From positions 372,001-436,000 of the forward strand of contig NZ_LMAH01000003.1 of the NCBI RefSeq assembly GCF_001507335.1: 64,000 nucleotides of DNA, written 5' to 3'. The notes beneath the pieces are model-generated. The model did no database searches. It was not told where the DNA came from and saw only the letters and a list, made by a program, of their open reading frames with translations. This document shows positions 61,334-64,000 of this stretch, in pieces (the stretch's first letter is position 1; each line of letters begins with the position of its first letter). A program made the position numbers and the translations under genes. This stretch comes from Chryseobacterium sp. JAH (GTDB lineage: Bacteria > Bacteroidota > Bacteroidia > Flavobacteriales > Weeksellaceae).

Positions 61334-61876
61334 ACGAAATACACATTACAAAATACAATAGAGAAATTTCAGAAAAAAGAAAACATAGAATTCTTATTTT
61401 TCTGGGGACATACAGTAAAAGAGGAGATTACAAAAGCTTGTTTCAGTCAATGGTTTCCTTTACAATTCGAAGAAAGTGGAGTAAATTATCCAACTGCCGA
61501 ATATTATATGATGGCTGGGAAAGCGAGACTTTTTAATGATAATGAAACTTTAGAGGAAATTTTAAAATCAGACTCTCCAAATCAGGCGAAAAGTTTGGGA
61601 AGAAAGGTAAAAAACTTTGATCCTAAAATTTGGGACGAACAAAAATATGACATCGTTAAGCGAGCAAATTTTTTAAAGTTTTCACAGAATGAAGCGTTTA
61701 AAGAGTTTTTACTTTCAACAAACGATAAAATATTGGTAGAAGCAAGTCCGTACGATACAATTTGGGGAATTGGAATGCTGAAAACAGATTCAAAAGCACA
61801 AGATCCATCTCTTTGGAATGGTGAAAATCTGTTAGGATTTGCTTTAATGGAAGTAAGAGATTTATTAAAGGAATAG
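61334..61876 (+). CDS. NADAR (YbiA-family) protein
   Basis: About 181 residues of the NADAR fold. Motifs: IEFLFFWGHTVKEEITKACFSQWFPLQF, NYPTAEYYMMAGKARLFND, YDIVKRANFLKFSQNEAFKEFLLSTNDKILVEASPYDTIWGIGML and WNGENLLGFALMEVRDLL. YbiA-family members cleave N-glycosidic bonds of riboflavin intermediates, and DarT-linked NADAR proteins remove ADP-ribose from guanine in DNA; which applies here is unknown. No ATG is available: the frame starts at a TTG at 61313 that overlaps the promoter. The position ACG at 61334 matches where homologs would start (TKYTLQNTIEKF) and is taken as start. Next to an NrtR regulator and upstream of a vWA/PurA-like operon. Confidence 0.85.
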   Translation, partial: TKYTLQNTIEKFQKKENIEFLFFWGHTVKEEITKACFSQWFPLQFEESGVNYPTAEYYMMAGKARLFNDNETLEEILKSDSPNQAKSLGRKVKNFDPKIWDEQKYDIVKRANFLKFSQNEAFKEFLLSTNDKILVEASPYDTIWGIGMLKTDSKAQDPSLWNGENLLGFALMEVRDLLKE

Positions 61877-61921
61877 AATAATTCGCAAAGAATTAAGGCA
61901 AAACTATGCAGTTTTTAATTA

Positions 61922-61936
61922 GTGTAATATTAACAC
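61922..61936 (+). promoter_or_regulatory. Recurrent 15-bp motif, copy 4
   Basis: GTGTAATATTAACAC, nearly palindromic, lies 18 bp before the small coiled-coil gene and is the best-formed copy. It could control the three-gene unit that follows. Confidence 0.55.
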
Positions 61937-61954
61937 AAATAAAGATTTAAAAAC

Positions 61955-62290
61955 ATGGAAGAAGACTTAAAACCCAGATTTATCGAATCATTACAAAGAA
62001 ATAATGACCAGATAAGAGAAGATCGTGCCCGAACCATCGGGGAAGATTCAGAGTTGATTTACAGGCGGAGAGTAGAAGATATCGAACTGAAAATCAAAAG
62101 ACTTGAAAGAGAGCAGGAAGGTTTAATCGATATTAGTCCTTTAGACAAAAACAGCTTGACATTTGCTGATTTTCAGCCGGAAGCATTCGTTCAGAAAGAC
62201 ATAGAATTATCATTAACAATCAGAAATTTAAATATTCAGCTTGAAGTTTCCAGAAAAAGATTTGAGTATTTATTTGGCAAAAAATTTTAG
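61955..62290 (+). CDS. Small coiled-coil protein of the NADAR locus
   Basis: A 111-residue soluble protein, highly charged and helical: LKPRFIESLQRNNDQIREDRARTIGEDSELIYRRRVEDIELKIKRLEREQEGL, then DIELSLTIRNLNIQLEVSRKRFEYLFGKKF. The heptads fit a coiled coil; a short loop (ISPLDKNSLTFADFQPEAFVQK) divides the two helices. Its stop is two bases before the vWA gene, so the two should be made together, perhaps as a complex. No family recognised. Confidence 0.6.
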   Translation: MEEDLKPRFIESLQRNNDQIREDRARTIGEDSELIYRRRVEDIELKIKRLEREQEGLIDISPLDKNSLTFADFQPEAFVQKDIELSLTIRNLNIQLEVSRKRFEYLFGKKF

Positions 62291-62292
62291 TT

Positions 62293-63147
62293 ATGGGAAG
62301 TACAAGATACGATATGGACGCTCGTTATGACAGAGCAAGAAAAGAAGGGTATGCATCAAAATCTGCAAGTGAGATTTTCACGCAGAATGCAAAAAGAATG
62401 GCACACGAATCAATGAATCCTAAAGGCATTTCTTTCAGAGAATCGAGAGATTCTGCAGTTCATCCGAATTCTGTTCCGATTATTTTAGGATTGGACGTCA
62501 CCGGAAGTATGGGACATATTCCTCATGAATTGATCAAAGAAGGGCTACCAAAATTAATGGGCGGAATTATTCAGGGCGGTGTTCCTGATCCTGCACTTTT
62601 ATTCTTAGGAATCGGAGATCATGAATGTGATGGTTATCCTTTACAGGTCGGTCAGTTTGAATCCGGAGATGAAGAATTGGATATGTGGTTGACCAGAACT
62701 TATATTGAATCCGGAGGTGGTGGAAATGCCGGAGAAAGTTATTTACTGGCTTGGTATTTTGCCGCTTTTCATACCAGAACCGATGCTTTTGAAAAGAGAA
62801 ATCAAAAAGGATTGTTGTTCACGGTAGGCGATGAACCTTGCCTGAAAACACTTCCTGCTTCTGCGATCAGAGAAATTATGGGAACGGGTCAGCAAACCTT
62901 TACGCATACCGAATTGTTGAAAGAGGCTCAAAAAAAATATGAAGTTTTCCACATCAGTGTTTTGCATTCAGATGGTGCGATGAGAGCGGATAAAGTATGG
63001 AAAGATCTTTTAGGACAAAACTGTTTGTCAATTGAAGATTACAGAGATGTTCCAAAAGTGATTAAGGAGATTGTCTGCAGCAGAATTAGTGAAAATCAGT
63101 TTAAAACTAAAGATTTAGGTGGTATTGGTAATATTCAAATGTTCTAA
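62293..63147 (+). CDS. von Willebrand factor A-type protein
   Basis: A 284-residue cytoplasmic protein. After an N-terminal polar part, a vWA-like fold starts at about residue 60 with VPIILGLDVTGSMGHIPHEL; D68, T70 and S72 form a metal-ion site of the DxTxS type. KGLLFTVGDEPCLKTLP and YEVFHISVLHSDG are later strands. No membrane segment. vWA proteins in such clusters often act as scaffolds or partners of ATPases, but no MoxR-type ATPase is visible. Tightly packed between a coiled-coil gene (2 bp) and a PurA-like gene (3 bp), thus one operon. Confidence 0.75.
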   Translation: MGSTRYDMDARYDRARKEGYASKSASEIFTQNAKRMAHESMNPKGISFRESRDSAVHPNSVPIILGLDVTGSMGHIPHELIKEGLPKLMGGIIQGGVPDPALLFLGIGDHECDGYPLQVGQFESGDEELDMWLTRTYIESGGGGNAGESYLLAWYFAAFHTRTDAFEKRNQKGLLFTVGDEPCLKTLPASAIREIMGTGQQTFTHTELLKEAQKKYEVFHISVLHSDGAMRADKVWKDLLGQNCLSIEDYRDVPKVIKEIVCSRISENQFKTKDLGGIGNIQMF

Positions 63148-63150
63148 AAA

Positions 63151-64000
63151 ATGAAAACAGCACAAATAATTATAGGCTTAGGTTTTGGTGATGAAGGAAA
63201 AGGAATCACTACAGATTTTCTGGCTCAGCAACATCCTGAGTCTGTAGTTATTCGTTTTTCCGGAGGACAACAGGCGGCGCATACGGTGATGATTGATTAC
63301 AAAAAGCACATTCATTCCAGTTTTGCAAGTGGAGCGCTGCGTGGTTTGCCGTCATATTTTACGGAACACTGCACAATTCACCCGACTTTTTTATTTAATG
63401 AAAGCCAGGAATTAAAAAAGAAAAATGGAAATGTTGAACTACATATTCATCCGCTGGCAAAGGTTACAACACCTTTTGATGTTTTTAGCAATAGAAAAAA
63501 TGTTAGAAACTTAGAACATGGCACTTGTGGAAAAGGAGTAGGAGCCACGATGAAAAGAAATGAAAGTCCGTTTAAACTATTTGCTGCTGATTTAATTGCT
63601 CCAAAATCAATGTTAATTGAAAAATTAAAAGGCATTGCCAATTATTACGGTTTTGAAGGAGGAGTAGAAATTGAAAATGCTTTACAGGATTTTTTAGAAG
63701 CTGTTGATAAAATTGATTGGAAAATTGAAGGTTACAATTATCTAAACTCATTTAACAATCTTATTTTTGAAGGAAGTCAGGGAATTTTATTGGATATGGA
63801 TCATGGCGTTTTTCCGAATGTGACGTATGCGAATACCACTTCAAAAAACGCGTATGAAATCTGTCGGAAATTACAAGTTGAAGACATCGAAATGTTTTAC
63901 GTAACAAGAAGTTACTCAACCCGTCACGGAAGCGGGTGGATGAGTAATGAAAAATCGATAAACCTGAAAAATAATCAGGAAGAAACCTGTACTTTTAATG
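63151..64000 (+). CDS. Divergent adenylosuccinate synthetase-like protein, 5' part
   Basis: The frame is open from the ATG at 63151 to the window end, giving 283 residues of a longer protein. It aligns with adenylosuccinate synthetase (PurA): IIGLGFGDEGKG (catalytic D14; canonical GAQWGDEGKGK), RFSGGQQAAHTV (H44; canonical RYQGGNNAGHTV), HGTCGKGVGATMKRNESPFKLFAADL, LIFEGSQGILLDMDHGVFPNVTYANTTS and VTRSYSTRHGSGWM. The changes suggest a paralog rather than the housekeeping enzyme. PurA joins IMP and aspartate with GTP; this one may use a different nucleotide. It starts three bases after the vWA gene. Confidence 0.82.
   Translation, partial: MKTAQIIIGLGFGDEGKGITTDFLAQQHPESVVIRFSGGQQAAHTVMIDYKKHIHSSFASGALRGLPSYFTEHCTIHPTFLFNESQELKKKNGNVELHIHPLAKVTTPFDVFSNRKNVRNLEHGTCGKGVGATMKRNESPFKLFAADLIAPKSMLIEKLKGIANYYGFEGGVEIENALQDFLEAVDKIDWKIEGYNYLNSFNNLIFEGSQGILLDMDHGVFPNVTYANTTSKNAYEICRKLQVEDIEMFYVTRSYSTRHGSGWMSNEKSINLKNNQEETCTFN

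Noticed and set aside
63151-64000. PurZ of phage Z-genome pathways
   Set aside because: The catalytic Asp in GDEGKG is retained, whereas PurZ lacks it, and no other Z-genome gene is visible.

Overview
This window looks like chromosomal DNA from a flavobacterium of the Chryseobacterium/Weeksellaceae type. Supporting signs are the low G+C, several start-proximal TAnnTTTG boxes (the Bacteroidetes -7 promoter element), a MurF-alanine racemase fusion, a SprE/PorW-type gliding and type IX secretion lipoprotein, 2TM-domain histidine kinase genes, and YbeY and thymidine kinase variants of the kind seen in Bacteroidetes. Most of the window is ordinary core genome. I saw no tRNA, rRNA, CRISPR array, insertion sequence or prophage.

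Layout. 0-2.5 kb: the 3' end of mnmA, then an HxlR-type repressor divergent from two short-chain dehydrogenases, with seven GTTAC repeats between them. 2.6-8.3 kb: small membrane proteins, a glycine-rich-domain protein and a LytTR/histidine kinase pair with three free-standing 2TM proteins. 8.4-15.1 kb: a TonB-dependent receptor pair, Cu/Zn superoxide dismutase, a tail-specific protease and SurE. 15.2-18.0 kb: an operon with an Lgt-like membrane protein and a cysteine-rich radical SAM enzyme resembling the archaeal tetraether synthase family. 18.1-30.2 kb: guaC, fabG, rsmI, tdk, the murF-alr fusion, a patatin/outer-membrane-barrel protein and ybeY.

30.3-37.4 kb looks like the chromosome origin region. 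Two perfect parS palindromes flank mnmG. About 3.7 kb farther on, the AT-rich space between divergent pgk and rpiB holds three perfect DnaA boxes within 65 bp. A decayed YhcG/DUF1016 nuclease gene lies just beyond. 37.4-49.7 kb is housekeeping: rnr, a LysE-type exporter, LD-carboxypeptidase, YraN, tsaB, sprE, maf and a KdsC-type phosphatase. 49.8-51.7 kb is an ECF sigma operon whose second gene has a triplicated 32-residue motif. 51.8-60.2 kb has tandem secreted paralogs, a GH92 mannosidase, a stack of dispersed repeats, lepA and two lipoproteins.

The most interesting accessory locus runs from 60.3 kb off the right edge: an NrtR-type NUDIX/winged-helix protein, a NADAR (YbiA-family) protein, a small coiled-coil protein, a von Willebrand A-type protein and a divergent adenylosuccinate synthetase. 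Four copies of a 15-bp motif (GYGTAMNMWWAACRC) lie in front of these transcription units, so the genes probably form one regulon linked to NAD, ADP-ribose or purine nucleotide chemistry.
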